Shown here: positions 17,015-27,258 of the stretch, one piece after another
How the letters are laid out: every line of letters starts with the position of its first letter
Numbering within the stretch: the first letter of the stretch is position 1
Source: [Clostridium] symbiosum
GTDB lineage: Bacteria; Bacillota; Clostridia; Lachnospirales; Lachnospiraceae
Length of the DNA: 64,000 nt
Assembly (NCBI GenBank): GCA_036419695.1
Contig: CP143946.1
Span: 3,776,001 to 3,840,000, forward strand
Reading direction: 5' to 3'
Made by a program: the position numbers and the translations under genes
Notes under the pieces: generated by a model
What the model was told of the DNA's origin: nothing
Seen by the model: only the letters and a program-made list of their open reading frames with translations
The model's database searches: none

Positions 17015-17690
17015 TTACATCCGTGTAATCAGTCCTATCCCCCCTGGAACTGTCGTATATGATATCTCGTTTTTGGATTCATAGTAATGTAAGTCTCCTA
17101 TTGTTTTATTGTCTTTAAAGCCTATTCCTGCATCAATAACAATGGTTCCAGGTATAATTTTTTTACTTTCCAAAATTCCTGAATTTCCCATACCTGAAAT
17201 AATTATATCCGCATTTTGAAGTAAATAATCCAACTCTCGTGTTTGTGAGTGACATATTGTAACCGTAGCATTTTTTTTGATCAGTAATTCCATCAAAGGT
17301 AAACCAATTGTTCTGCTCCTTGAAAGTATTACGCAATGTTTACCTGCCAGGTCTTCTGATCTCAGTATTTCCATAATAGCCAATGCTGTACACGAAATGT
17401 AAGGACTGTCACCACGTATATTATCTGCGTCTTTCTGTGGGGATATATAAGCGGAATATGTTTTTTCATCTGGGAATGTTTCTGAAGAATGACTGCATCT
17501 ACAGTTTTTTGAATTTCTTTGATGGTATAGATAGACGCATCTGACCCGGCAAGCATAAATCTTTCAACTCGAATGCCTACGCATTCACAATCTTTGATAA
17601 TGCCATTGCGGTAAATTTGTGCTGATTTGTCATCACTATAATATAGGATAGCTATAGATTTTTCTTTATCGGTGCAAAAAACAAATAAAG
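17015..17690 (-). pseudogene. Frameshifted folD-like gene (methylene-THF dehydrogenase/cyclohydrolase)
   Basis: Two frames together spell a FolD protein. The upstream one reads SIAILYYSDDKSAQIYRNG, then VDAVILQKH; the downstream one (17015 to about 17440) reads PQKDADNIRGDSPYIS, LAGKHCVILSRSRTIGLPLM, ATVTICHSQT, ADIIISGMG, TTVPGGIGLITRM. The break falls at a G4 run (17439-17442), a one-base gain. No start codon is obvious at the 5' end. The catalytic Lys region is poorly kept. The sequence is far from housekeeping FolD and sits in the mobile region. A sequencing error could fake the single frameshift, but the missing start argues for decay. Confidence 0.75.
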
Positions 17691-17904
17691 GGATTGGTGA
17701 AGATGTGAGAAATTTTATTGAGAAGAAATATACTGATAAATAGAACGTAAAAATATATTGTTTTATAACAGATTACTTTCTTAAATTTACTTTACAATTC
17801 CTACTATTCCATTTATTATTCTTAATACTTCTGTTCTCTATTGATTTATTCTGCCTTTTCCCATATAGTTTTCCCATAAGATACTCTGAAAAAAGGAGGG
17901 TTCA

Positions 17905-18294
17905 ATGAAAAAAAGAAAGACCTTGATTATTGCTATTTTGTTGATAATATGTTTATTAATCATCGGAAAAAATTACTATAATAAATATGAATTTGTCCGT
18001 ATTGTTCACTGCCAAATAATTGAGCAGAACGATGAAGGGGTCCTATTGAAAGCAACTTTAGGAACATTTGATCCAACAGAGTATGGAATGGATATCTACT
18101 ACACAGCATCTCCTAAAGTTTGGAAGAAAATAGAAGAGCTTGCGAAAAATAAAAGTGTAGATACTACTCAAAGCATAGAAATCACTTTTCGAGGAAACGA
18201 TTTAATAGATCTTAGAAAGAAAAAGGAGGCGGTCTATTTTAGAATCAGAAATGTTCGAGATATCAAGCCAACCGGCATTGTTGGATTACATTGA
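17905..18294 (+). CDS. Small membrane-anchored protein, unknown function
   Basis: 129 residues with a basic N-terminus and one hydrophobic segment (about 6-22, LIIAILLIICLLIIG), then an extracellular domain rich in beta-prone stretches (FVRIVHCQIIEQNDEGVLLK). AAAGGAGG is about 8 bases before the ATG. It is followed after 18 bases by another exported protein with its own GAAAGGAG site, so the two form a small operon ending at the 18769 terminator. No family recognised. Confidence 0.7.
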   Translation: MKKRKTLIIAILLIICLLIIGKNYYNKYEFVRIVHCQIIEQNDEGVLLKATLGTFDPTEYGMDIYYTASPKVWKKIEELAKNKSVDTTQSIEITFRGNDLIDLRKKKEAVYFRIRNVRDIKPTGIVGLH

Positions 18295-18312
18295 TTAGAA
18301 AGGAGACCATAC

Positions 18313-18714
18313 ATGAGAATTCAAAAAACTATAATTTCTTTGATGCTCTCATTCATGATGTGCTTTTTTATACTGGGATTTGAATCTTATGCAGCGGCAC
18401 TTAATAAAAGTACAGTAAACGATACTAATAGTGTCTCAATTGAACCACGAACAATATTGACCTACTCTTCAACAGTTTCAGTTAAAAATAATTCCATAAA
18501 ACTCACCGCTAATTATTCTATCAATGATGCTACAGATGATATTGTAGGAGTCCAAAAGGTATACGTATCCTATTTTGATCCTATAAAATACACCGATGTT
18601 CAGGTTAACAGTTACAAACATACAAAAGATACAATTACAATTATTTATTCCTACCAAACGACCAAGGCTCAAGAATGGTATGTATATACTACTACTTTTA
18701 CTCCTAATAAGTAA
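18313..18714 (+). CDS. Small secreted protein, unknown function
   Basis: 133 residues. Signal peptide to about residue 28 (LMLSFMMCFFILGFESYAAA), then a serine/threonine-rich domain with alternating strands (YSSTVSVKNNSIKLTANYSI, TTKAQEWYVYTTTF), which looks like a small beta-sandwich. Good ribosome site (GAAAGGAG). Second gene of the two-gene exported pair. No family recognised. Confidence 0.7.
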   Translation: MRIQKTIISLMLSFMMCFFILGFESYAAALNKSTVNDTNSVSIEPRTILTYSSTVSVKNNSIKLTANYSINDATDDIVGVQKVYVSYFDPIKYTDVQVNSYKHTKDTITIIYSYQTTKAQEWYVYTTTFTPNK

Positions 18715-18768
18715 AAATCCATTAAATAATCCAATATGCCGGTTGTGTTATATACAAAGTTTATGAAG

Positions 18769-18803
18769 AAAGAGACACCCATTTTCAGGCTGTCTCTTTT
18801 TTT
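18769..18803 (+). terminator. Intrinsic terminator
   Basis: A 9-bp stem AAAGAGACA/TGTCTCTTT, 13-base loop, T-run of 8. Confidence 0.85.
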
Positions 18804-18994
18804 ACTTTTTTATTTTGTCTTTGAACTGCTGTATGCACTAATTCCATTACCATTATTACTGTTCCATTCCTTCAATCAACGCTCTAACATCGACCATTCC
18901 ACTCCCGGTATTATTAGTCTCCCCGCTCCCGGCGACGTGTTTTCGACGCATGGGGAAATAAAAAGCGAATAAAAAGGAATAAAAAGCGTTTAAT

Positions 18995-19282
18995 TTATCT
19001 GCTCCGTTTAGTTTTGTTTTCTACAACAAATAAATCCGTCCAATTATTACATGGAGCACAGACACGCACCACATCACCGGCATCACATTGCATGATATTA
19101 GAAACCGTAAAGGTATTTCCGCAATATAACACGCGGCACGTAGTGGCATTTATCGTCTCGGTAATCTGGGCCGTAAAAGTCTTATCGGAATTTACTTCTT
19201 TCTTTATCATTTTATCAACCTGTGCCGTGGTTTTCTCTGCTATGTATTGAACTAATTCAGAATAATTCATATTATATTTCAC
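18995..19282 (-). CDS. Small phage-tail-associated protein
   Basis: 95 residues. A helical N-terminus (YSELVQYIAEKTTAQVDKMI) is followed by a five-strand OB-like stretch (TCRVLYCGNTFTVSNIMQCD, AGDVVRVCAPCNNWTDLFVV). Proteins with this NNWxDLFVV ending are seen next to tail genes in clostridial prophages. It lies 48 bases behind the tape-measure gene on the same strand and is probably cotranscribed. Its function is unknown; a tail-tip or assembly role is an inference from position. Confidence 0.6.
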   Translation of the reverse strand: MKYNMNYSELVQYIAEKTTAQVDKMIKKEVNSDKTFTAQITETINATTCRVLYCGNTFTVSNIMQCDAGDVVRVCAPCNNWTDLFVVENKTKRSR

Positions 19283-19330
19283 CTCCCGTTAGAAAAGGAT
19301 GCCCAAAGGACCAGGCATCCTCAAATCGTT

Positions 19331-22300
19331 TTAGTATTTGGAAAATTTTTGACATAATGCCGAGTCAAATTCTCTGGCAATGGTATCTACCAGCTTCTGT
19401 GTATTATCAACACTGTTCAAATTAATGTCGCCCATGTTAAAATTAAATTCTTTTACAGTAGCCGACGGATTATATGCCTGCTTAAAAGGGGTAAATTCCG
19501 GTAAGCTGACCGGTATTTGAGAAGAATACTGAAGTAAATGCTGCTTTTGTTCTTCACTCAGTGCCAGTTTTTCCAGTGCATTAAAGTTTTCCGCCACCTG
19601 ATCAATCTGCTCCGGGTTAACTACGACCTCTCCTTCATGAAGGATAGAAGCGATCTCTTCCGGATTGAGTTTTCGAAGTCCCAGTGTTCTGATAAGTTCC
19701 GTGTTGCTGCTGACAGTACGCCCAACCGGGCTGCTTTCAAGTCCATCTTTGTGAGAATTCTTTGCTTTTTCCCGTTCCTCAATTTCTTTTGCCGGGCCTT
19801 CTGCCTGTCTATCCGGTGTATTCCAGTTCGGTCCTTTGGAAGAAGAGTGGCCTTTACCTCCCTTACCTCCGGAGGACGGCTTGGAATCAGCGACTTTCTT
19901 AGCCTCTTCCTCAGCCATCTTCTTCAGTGCCACCAGCTGTTCCTCCAGGGTCTTTTTAATTTCCTCCCAGGTGGATGTATACTTTGATATTAATTCACTG
20001 TTTGAGTGTGCCGCTTGCAGATAAGCTTTGAAATCTTCGTAAAAACCGGATATCTGGCTTTGTATGTTTTCCAATGCCGATGCCGTATCGCTGTTACCCG
20101 AAACGTTTAAAAGTGCATCCAGATATTCCTGAGAGGAGAAACCGTCTTTGGCTGCAAGAATCAGCTCATCGAATTTAGAGAGTACATCCTGATAGCTCAT
20201 TGTCCCACTCTGGAAAGCTGCTATATACTGTTCCATAAGAGACGATACCTTTTCCGCTGCATCAATTTGTTTCTGGTACATTTCCTTCTGAGCCTCTACA
20301 GCCTCATAATTCTTTACCATTGCATCATAGATGTCTTTATCATTACCGGTAGTGACTTTATCCTCCCAGCCGGCGCCGAGAATATCGGAGGCATGGGCCG
20401 CTTCATTTGCATCACGGATGTTATCCGCTATTTCAGACCATCTGTCCTTAATTTCATTCAGTTTATCGATTTGTCCGTCATAGCTTTCTAAAAGATCATC
20501 ACGTTCTTTCTCCAGTGACTCAATCTGCTGTTCCAGTTCATACTTCGCTTTATTGTACAGTGCGTCCTCGTGCGCTTTATTAGCGTTTCTGACTGCATCT
20601 ATATCTTCCCGATAAACAATCTCACCATTTTCTACAACTTGCGTTGTTTTCTGGTTTTTAGCACGTTCCAGATCATACAAACTTTGTTCTGCATCTAGTT
20701 GAATTTGACGTGCCTCATTAGTTTTATTCAATAAATCCAATTCATCCTGTAATGGTTTAATCCTGGCTTCATAGGATTCCTCTGCCGCTTCTTTCATGTC
20801 ATTATAACTGTCGATTTCTTTCTCGATCGTATTAATAACAGCAGAGATAGCTGTGTCGTAATCGCCTGTAACGTTATCTAATGCACCTTTTATACTGTTA
20901 AGCTGCTCTTTTAAATCGTTGATTTTATTGAGGGGGATATCTAGGATTTGTTTGTTGTACTGGATTTGTTCCTGAATCAGAGAAGACATTTCGTTTTCAC
21001 AGTCCTGAATGCTCTTCTGGACTTCGTTAAACTTGTCGCTGCCATAATCATAGTTAGACAGCTTTTTGACCAATTCTTCGTGTTCTTCGTTCAGCTTTTC
21101 GATTTGCTTAGAGGATAATTCAATTAGCTTTTGTAATTGCTCCTGTGATGTATCTTTACCCAAACTGGATTGCTCATCAATGAAATTCCTGAGGTCTTGC
21201 TTGATAAATCCGAGCAATTCCAAATACCGTTCAATTCTGCGGACGGGGAGGTTTAGAATTTCTTCATTCCATTTGGCTTGATTTTCTTCGCATTGCCTTA
21301 TGGCGTCTTTACAGCTTGATATCTGAGACTTGACATTGTACCATTCGGCACTTCCTTCATCTAATTCGTCCAAATACTCTTCTAAAACATCAATCTGCTC
21401 ATACTGTAAGTCTATTTGTCCATCAGCCAGATTTATCATATCCCGGTAATCAGACTCCGTAATAATGCGGCCTGTAATTTCTTTAAGACTTATTTCCGAC
21501 TCGATTTGACTCATCTCTGATTTTAAATCTTCCAGGGATTCTTTGATAATATTCACTCGGATTTCAAATTGTCGTTTAAGATCCTCAGTGTGCTCTTCTA
21601 TCTTGTTTTTGTATTTCTCATCCTGTTTCGTAAAGGTTGCAAAAGCCTCTTTGCCATCCTCCAAAAGCTTCACCTTTGCAGACATGGTTTTATCATCGGG
21701 ATCATAACTAAATTCGTTTCTCCAATCCTCAGGAGAGGTATTCCCCATCATAATTTTACTAATCAGAGCATTACCTTCTGTCTCACCAAATGCCTCAATA
21801 ATTTTCTGACGGACTGCTTCCCACTGGCTCAGGTAGATATCAAGAGCCTCTTTGTTTACCCGTATTACTTCCTCATCGTTTGCGAGTAATTCATGCGTGA
21901 GGGAGAGCTGCTTCTCATAAGCTACATTCTCATCCTCTATGATGTCTACAACCTTTTGCCGTTCCTTTTCAACATGGTCTAATGCTGCCGGAATCCAGTC
22001 GAGGACTTTCTTTTGTTCCTCTTTTGCTTTTTGGGAACCTCCGCCTCCTCCTGTTTTGCCTGATTTAGTACCTCCGCCATATTCAGGAGTTGATTTTGCC
22101 ATATCTTCAAGCATCTGAGCACTTTCTTTAAATGCTTCGGCCTGGGTAGATTCCAGTTGCGCTTTCCAATCGTCAACCGATAGCTCACCGCCCCATCCAT
22201 GTGGAGTTGCTACCGATTTACCAGAGGCTATGTCTGCCAATTGCTTTTTCGCTGCATAATACCTTCTCCATGCATCAGCCGCCAAACCTAATGCCTTACA

Positions 22301-25300
22301 TACCTGCGCTAATGCATTAATATCCCCGGTAGTATTTATTACTTCGTCCAGTGCCTTCTGAGCAATGTAAGAGAAAAAGGCATCCTGAGCATTTCCAACT
22401 ACTCCGTTCTCTTCTGCAAGCGAATAAATTTCGTCACGTGTTTTGTTCGATAAGTCTTCTGTTGCCCATGCTGCTTCTGCTTTTTTAATAGCAAGTGCAT
22501 TTGCTGCTACTTCTGCTGCATTTGTCACACCCATGTTTTCAAGCATTGCCGTAGTAGTATCATAGGTCTCGTCAGAAATATTTTTCAGAACCTCTTCTGA
22601 CTGAATCCACGCTCCAATCAATTCATTAAATGCGCTCTTACATGCAGTGATGTCCTTTGGTGACTCGGATATTTGGGAAATGAAATCGGTATACGCTTCC
22701 CCTAAACCGGAGAAATTCTCTTTAAACTTATTATCATCCAGCAGGGAGATGTCAAATTTATCTTTGCCCTTAATGGATGCCATGATTTGATTCAGTGACT
22801 CAAATCCTTCTGACAGGCCGTTCACGTTTTTAATCATTGTTTCCAGTGAATCGTACTTCACCTCTCCTGAATCAGAAAAAGTCTCCTTCTGGATATATCC
22901 AAGCTGCTCTAAAATCGAGATGACATCGTCAAGTTCCAGATTATATTCTTTTGCCCCCTGTACAAGCTGTACAAATGGATTATCAGCATTGCCCGAGTCA
23001 AAGATTGCTTTTAACTCGGTAGCCGTCTTATCGGCCACTTCAGCAATTCCTTTATCGTACGATCCATTTTTCAGTTTTTCTGCGTATTCATAAGCCTCCG
23101 TATTGGCTTGTTCAAACACTTCTCCTGTTATGGACGCATATTTCCCCCATTCTTCTTCGTTATCCTGTATACCAGATTTTATCTGCTGTAAATTCTGGTA
23201 GGCAGCTTGCACTCTTTCATCTTTAAAAGGCTCTTCACTCTTTAAAACCGACTCATTATAATCTTCTACAGCCTGAATTGCCATCTCAAACTGTGGGGAT
23301 AATTTCTCATCTACTATAATCTGATTTGTTAATCCCTTTTTGTACTGTTCTCCATAATCATCAATAATTGTCTTGGAACGATTAAGTTCTTTCGATGATA
23401 TTTCAAGTACATCATCATAAATATTTTCATTGCCTAGTTCTTTAGCCTTATTTCTAACATCCGTCTCAAACTTGTTAATTGTATCATAGGCATCCTCAGC
23501 ATTGGCAGAGAGATGAATTGAGAATTGTGCATAGTCCCCTGTCCCCAATTCATCTCTCACGGTAATTCCGGCATCCTTATACTTTTCAGCAATTTCTAAT
23601 AGTCCCTTACCTTCATCTGTTGTGCCTACCATTCCCGTGTAACTAAGATTGTAATGTTCTTCCCCTGACATTTTATCCGTAGCGTCTTTAATACCCTTTT
23701 CATTCTCATTAAGATATCTTTGGGCAGCCTCTTTATTTAAATCTCTGATTGCATCTGTTTGGTCACGGTAGGCATCGGTAAGAAGGTTTACCTTTCCATA
23801 TTCTTCACCAAACCGATCATTGAGTTCAAGCTGTAAATCGAGTAATTGTTTCTTTATGTTATATGTCTCTTCTTCATTATCTCGTGCTTGCAACAATGCT
23901 GAATGTAGCTCTTGATAGCGTTTGGCATATGAATCAATTGATTTGGATACTTCTGCATAAGCTTGTGCAGCTTGTTGGGTTTCTTGACGCAATATTTCAT
24001 GAGACTGGACTAACTTCATAATCCCTGTCATTGCCGCCTGGATAGCAAAACTTGCTCCAAATGTTATAGCCGATGTCATTAAAACAGTTTTTAACCTTAA
24101 TGCATCTGTTTGAATACCGGCAGCTCTAAGAGAGGCTTGATAACCAGCTAAAGAGGCTGTTCCGTCCGTACAACTGGATAAATACGCTTTTAGTTGTGCG
24201 TTATTTTTAACTACTGATTCGCCAAGATCTTTTAAATCGTTTTGTCCATTTTTAAGTATTGCATTCCAATGTTCAATAACAACCGCAGCTTCTTCAAAAT
24301 GCTTTTTCTGAGCTTTAATATTAGTAATATTAATCCCCATAATATTCCCTTGAAGATCCATTTTACCGCTTTCAGGATTAAATACCTGAGTAATGCCATA
24401 ATTTTTATTAAGTGCAGTATAAGCCCCTGTGATGGTAGTTAATAGTGTTGGTATAGCGCCTAATGTATCAACCAACATTTCTGCTCCACCAATCAAGGAA
24501 TCAAGCGCAGAGATACTACCTTTTATCATATTTTGACTTGTAATATGATTTACAAAAGAGTCCCACTGATTCTGCAATGCATTGAGACGGCCTTCCCATG
24601 AGTCAGCCGTTTTTGCTGCCTCAGCTAGAGAAGAACCTGTACCCTGCGAAAATTCGCCAAGCATTTTTTCATAGAGATCCCACCGGCTCAGGAGCGCAGA
24701 GAGTGCATTAGCATGATTCTTTCCACCAAGGTCAGAAATAAGTCCCTGCTTGTCTGCACTACTATCCGGTAGGCTATTATAAACTTGCGCAAGTTCTTTT
24801 AAGACTTCCATAGGATTACGCAATTTTGCACCTTCGGCAGTCATAGTTTCAAGCTCTACGCCTAAGCTATGGCACCTATCTTTTACCTTCTTTAATGATT
24901 CCTCGTCAATAATCTCTCCATCAAATTCGCCTGACACCTGCTGCAAATTTAATAAAATGGAACGAAATGCACGCCCCATTTCAGAACCTGATCGTTTGGT
25001 AGTAACGATCATAGTAGCCTCGGCCGCTGTTAACTCATCAATTTCCACTCCGGCCTCTGCTGCATATGAAGCACTTACCCGCACACCATCAGCAATATCC
25101 GTCAGCGTAGCAGAATTGCGATTGCTGATATAGTTTGCACCGTCTAATGCTTCAGTAAGCTTTTCAATACTACCTTTATATTTGTATGCCGCATCTGTTG
25201 CCAGAAGGTAGTTGTTGGCACTGTCTGCTGTCATATCACCAGCAGATTGGGCAAGTACTGATAATTCGCCAAGATCTTTTGACATCGAATCATATCCGGA

Positions 25301-26143
25301 ACGTGCCATTTCACGTACACCCTCTATGTAGCTACTAGAGCGTGTCCCATACTTTGAAGCAATAGCAAAAGAAGCATTTCCAATTTCTGCAATCTGTTTT
25401 GCAGTCATATCTGATGTTTTAGCAATTTCAGTGAGTATTGTCGAATTACTTTTTAAAGTATTCAACGATTTAGAAAATTGCCGTACTGCCATGGCTCCGA
25501 TTCCGAATAAATTTCCAATCTGACCAATCTTTGACATCATACTTTTGAGCTTATCCGTCGTAGACAAACCAACATATCCTGTAGCCTGCACTTCGGATTT
25601 AAACAGCCTAAAGCTATCCGCTGCTTCTATAGCAGTTCTTTTGTCATTAATGTTGTCAAACAATGTTCTCAGGTTATCCGATTCTTTAAGTAGTACTGAT
25701 GACTCTCCGATTTTACTGTTTTTACTCAGGAAAGTTGTTAGAGCGTTATGCAGTTTATTCTTTTTGAACGTATAATCAAGTGAAACAGGTGTTTTAGAAA
25801 CAGCAGACTGAACATTTGAAAGTGCTTTTTGTACTTTGAGCTTTAGTCCTTGTTCATTGATTTTAATGTCACTAAACGAAATATGTTTTAATGCATCATT
25901 GACTGCTCTTTTAGATGCTCTTTCGTCTAATTTTGCTTTCAACTTAATTGGTGTAAGCTGTAACTGGATTGAATCTACAGCCTGTTTAATTTGACTCTTG
26001 CTGTCACCCTTTAATAAGGTAGCCGTCAGCCGTAATTTATTTAGAGTCTTCTCTAGTTGTTTTAGTTCCGTATTAACTTGTCTTTTCGACGATTTAATAT
26101 TTAATGCCGCTATCAGTTCGACCATAAAATTATTATTGGACAT
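19331..26143 (-). CDS. Orphan phage tail tape measure protein (TP901 type), 2270 aa
   Basis: Tape measure proteins set siphophage tail length and may form the DNA-delivery channel. The conserved TP901 core lies at about 225-450 (TSDMTAKQIAEIGNASFAIA, YIEGVREMARSGYDSM, TMIVTTKRSGSEMGRAFRSI). Two hydrophobic segments follow (about 556-580 and 690-712). Residues from about 1330 to 1990 are long coiled coil, with a Gly/Ser hinge (GKTGGGGGSQK) before it and another (SGGKGGKGHSSSKG) near the end. The C-terminus has LHEGEVVVNPEQ and MGDINLNSVDNTQ, typical of family ends. No capsid, portal, terminase or tail-tube gene is in the window. Confidence 0.9.
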   Translation of the reverse strand: MSNNNFMVELIAALNIKSSKRQVNTELKQLEKTLNKLRLTATLLKGDSKSQIKQAVDSIQLQLTPIKLKAKLDERASKRAVNDALKHISFSDIKINEQGLKLKVQKALSNVQSAVSKTPVSLDYTFKKNKLHNALTTFLSKNSKIGESSVLLKESDNLRTLFDNINDKRTAIEAADSFRLFKSEVQATGYVGLSTTDKLKSMMSKIGQIGNLFGIGAMAVRQFSKSLNTLKSNSTILTEIAKTSDMTAKQIAEIGNASFAIASKYGTRSSSYIEGVREMARSGYDSMSKDLGELSVLAQSAGDMTADSANNYLLATDAAYKYKGSIEKLTEALDGANYISNRNSATLTDIADGVRVSASYAAEAGVEIDELTAAEATMIVTTKRSGSEMGRAFRSILLNLQQVSGEFDGEIIDEESLKKVKDRCHSLGVELETMTAEGAKLRNPMEVLKELAQVYNSLPDSSADKQGLISDLGGKNHANALSALLSRWDLYEKMLGEFSQGTGSSLAEAAKTADSWEGRLNALQNQWDSFVNHITSQNMIKGSISALDSLIGGAEMLVDTLGAIPTLLTTITGAYTALNKNYGITQVFNPESGKMDLQGNIMGINITNIKAQKKHFEEAAVVIEHWNAILKNGQNDLKDLGESVVKNNAQLKAYLSSCTDGTASLAGYQASLRAAGIQTDALRLKTVLMTSAITFGASFAIQAAMTGIMKLVQSHEILRQETQQAAQAYAEVSKSIDSYAKRYQELHSALLQARDNEEETYNIKKQLLDLQLELNDRFGEEYGKVNLLTDAYRDQTDAIRDLNKEAAQRYLNENEKGIKDATDKMSGEEHYNLSYTGMVGTTDEGKGLLEIAEKYKDAGITVRDELGTGDYAQFSIHLSANAEDAYDTINKFETDVRNKAKELGNENIYDDVLEISSKELNRSKTIIDDYGEQYKKGLTNQIIVDEKLSPQFEMAIQAVEDYNESVLKSEEPFKDERVQAAYQNLQQIKSGIQDNEEEWGKYASITGEVFEQANTEAYEYAEKLKNGSYDKGIAEVADKTATELKAIFDSGNADNPFVQLVQGAKEYNLELDDVISILEQLGYIQKETFSDSGEVKYDSLETMIKNVNGLSEGFESLNQIMASIKGKDKFDISLLDDNKFKENFSGLGEAYTDFISQISESPKDITACKSAFNELIGAWIQSEEVLKNISDETYDTTTAMLENMGVTNAAEVAANALAIKKAEAAWATEDLSNKTRDEIYSLAEENGVVGNAQDAFFSYIAQKALDEVINTTGDINALAQVCKALGLAADAWRRYYAAKKQLADIASGKSVATPHGWGGELSVDDWKAQLESTQAEAFKESAQMLEDMAKSTPEYGGGTKSGKTGGGGGSQKAKEEQKKVLDWIPAALDHVEKERQKVVDIIEDENVAYEKQLSLTHELLANDEEVIRVNKEALDIYLSQWEAVRQKIIEAFGETEGNALISKIMMGNTSPEDWRNEFSYDPDDKTMSAKVKLLEDGKEAFATFTKQDEKYKNKIEEHTEDLKRQFEIRVNIIKESLEDLKSEMSQIESEISLKEITGRIITESDYRDMINLADGQIDLQYEQIDVLEEYLDELDEGSAEWYNVKSQISSCKDAIRQCEENQAKWNEEILNLPVRRIERYLELLGFIKQDLRNFIDEQSSLGKDTSQEQLQKLIELSSKQIEKLNEEHEELVKKLSNYDYGSDKFNEVQKSIQDCENEMSSLIQEQIQYNKQILDIPLNKINDLKEQLNSIKGALDNVTGDYDTAISAVINTIEKEIDSYNDMKEAAEESYEARIKPLQDELDLLNKTNEARQIQLDAEQSLYDLERAKNQKTTQVVENGEIVYREDIDAVRNANKAHEDALYNKAKYELEQQIESLEKERDDLLESYDGQIDKLNEIKDRWSEIADNIRDANEAAHASDILGAGWEDKVTTGNDKDIYDAMVKNYEAVEAQKEMYQKQIDAAEKVSSLMEQYIAAFQSGTMSYQDVLSKFDELILAAKDGFSSQEYLDALLNVSGNSDTASALENIQSQISGFYEDFKAYLQAAHSNSELISKYTSTWEEIKKTLEEQLVALKKMAEEEAKKVADSKPSSGGKGGKGHSSSKGPNWNTPDRQAEGPAKEIEEREKAKNSHKDGLESSPVGRTVSSNTELIRTLGLRKLNPEEIASILHEGEVVVNPEQIDQVAENFNALEKLALSEEQKQHLLQYSSQIPVSLPEFTPFKQAYNPSATVKEFNFNMGDINLNSVDNTQKLVDTIAREFDSALCQKFSKY

Positions 26144-26168
26144 TTAATTCCTCCGTTTTGCGCATATT

Positions 26169-26193
26169 AAAAGAGAGACTTTTGCCTCTCTTT
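26169..26193 (-). terminator. Terminator between zinc-ribbon genes and tape-measure gene
   Basis: An 8-bp stem AAAGAGAG/CTCTCTTT with an 8-base loop and TTTTAA on the minus 3' side. Confidence 0.65.
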
Positions 26194-26215
26194 AAGTATT
26201 CCAATCTAATTGTTC

Positions 26216-26703
26216 TTAAAACTCTCTCTTACAACGGTTACATACCCGTTTTATTTTTCCAGAACCTAAAAATCCTGTAAATAGACTATAGCCTTTATTA
26301 AGTAAGGTGTATTCTGTGCTAAAACAGTAAGGACAGCGTATTACAGGTTCTTCCGCTGCCGGAGCAAACGCATCGGGTAGGTGCGTAGAATACGCTTCAC
26401 TTCATCTAATCCACCCGGATTACTTTCAGGTGGTGCTTTAAATTCCTTAATTAGAAAGTACGTGTCTCCAAACCGTATTAAATCTATCGGCTTGTCTCTC
26501 AAGGAAGTTGTTCTCCCATTATCCTCTTTAAAACCCTAATACCACCACGTAATCCAATCGGAATGCTCATCCGTAACATTCGGCTCACCATCTTCACTTA
26601 AATTAGCCCCACATACTAAACAATTATTTTCACTACTTTTGGCTTTCAATAAATCTTCATCAAAAATTGTATTGCATGATGGACATACAATTTTTCTTCC
26701 CAT
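26216..26703 (-). pseudogene. Decayed third copy of the double zinc-ribbon gene
   Basis: The minus strand opens with the same start context and the same N-terminal ribbon (CPSCNTIFDEDLL, CLVCGANLS) as the intact neighbour at 26737. WITWWY is then followed by a TAG stop where the neighbour has Tyr, and later a small deletion at about 26370-26385 shifts the frame before the C-terminal ribbon, whose CNRCKREF codons survive to 26216. Two independent lesions make sequencing error unlikely. It is the copy nearest the tape-measure gene. Confidence 0.8.
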
Positions 26704-26736
26704 TACGATTCCTCCCCGAATCCTACTATTTACCTC

Positions 26737-27225
26737 TTAAAATTCCCGTTTGCACCGATTACAAATTCTTTTAACTTTTCCGCTTCCTATAAATCCGGTA
26801 AGTAGACCGTAACCTCGGTTCATAAGTGTGTATTCTGTGCTAAAGCAATAAGGGCAGCTGATTGGTGGCTCTGCCTGGGCCGGGGCAAATGCATCAGGGA
26901 TGTAGGTGCGGAGGATTTCTTTCGCTTTATCTGAGCCATTAGCATCTCTAGGCGGTGCTTTAAATTCCTTAATAAGGAAGAATTTATCCCCGTGTTTATC
27001 TAAATCTATCGGTTCATCTTTTAATATTGTTGTTTTCCCGTTATTACTTTTAAAACCATAATACCACCACGTAATCCAATCCGGATGCTCATCCGTAACA
27101 TTCGGCTCACCATCTCCACTCAAATTAGCCCCGCATACTAAACAATTATTCTCACTACTTTTTGCTTTTAATAAATCTTCATCAAAAATTGTATTGCATG
27201 ATGGACATACAATTCTTCTTCCCAT
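26737..27225 (-). CDS. Double zinc-ribbon protein, copy 2
   Basis: 162 residues with two four-cysteine ribbons: N-terminal CPSC...CLVC (residues 8-34) and C-terminal CPYC...CNRC (about 125-160, with GLLTGFIGSGKVKRICNRCK between). The middle has DEHPDWITWWYYGFK and FKAPPRDANGSDKAKEILRT. No enzyme motif. It is nearly identical over its C-terminal half to the next copy upstream (27259-27723), so the pair arose by recent duplication. AGGGAGG-type ribosome site. The proteins may bind nucleic acid or serve as small scaffold proteins for the neighbouring polymerase; both are guesses. Confidence 0.75.
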   Translation of the reverse strand: MGRRIVCPSCNTIFDEDLLKAKSSENNCLVCGANLSGDGEPNVTDEHPDWITWWYYGFKSNNGKTTILKDEPIDLDKHGDKFFLIKEFKAPPRDANGSDKAKEILRTYIPDAFAPAQAEPPISCPYCFSTEYTLMNRGYGLLTGFIGSGKVKRICNRCKREF

Positions 27226-27258
27226 TACAATTCCTCCCTGAACCCTACTATTTACCTC

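Noticed and set aside
18950..18990. Short AT-rich tandem repeat (AATAAAAAG units)
   Set aside because: Three imprecise units in an AT-rich spacer; could easily arise by chance.
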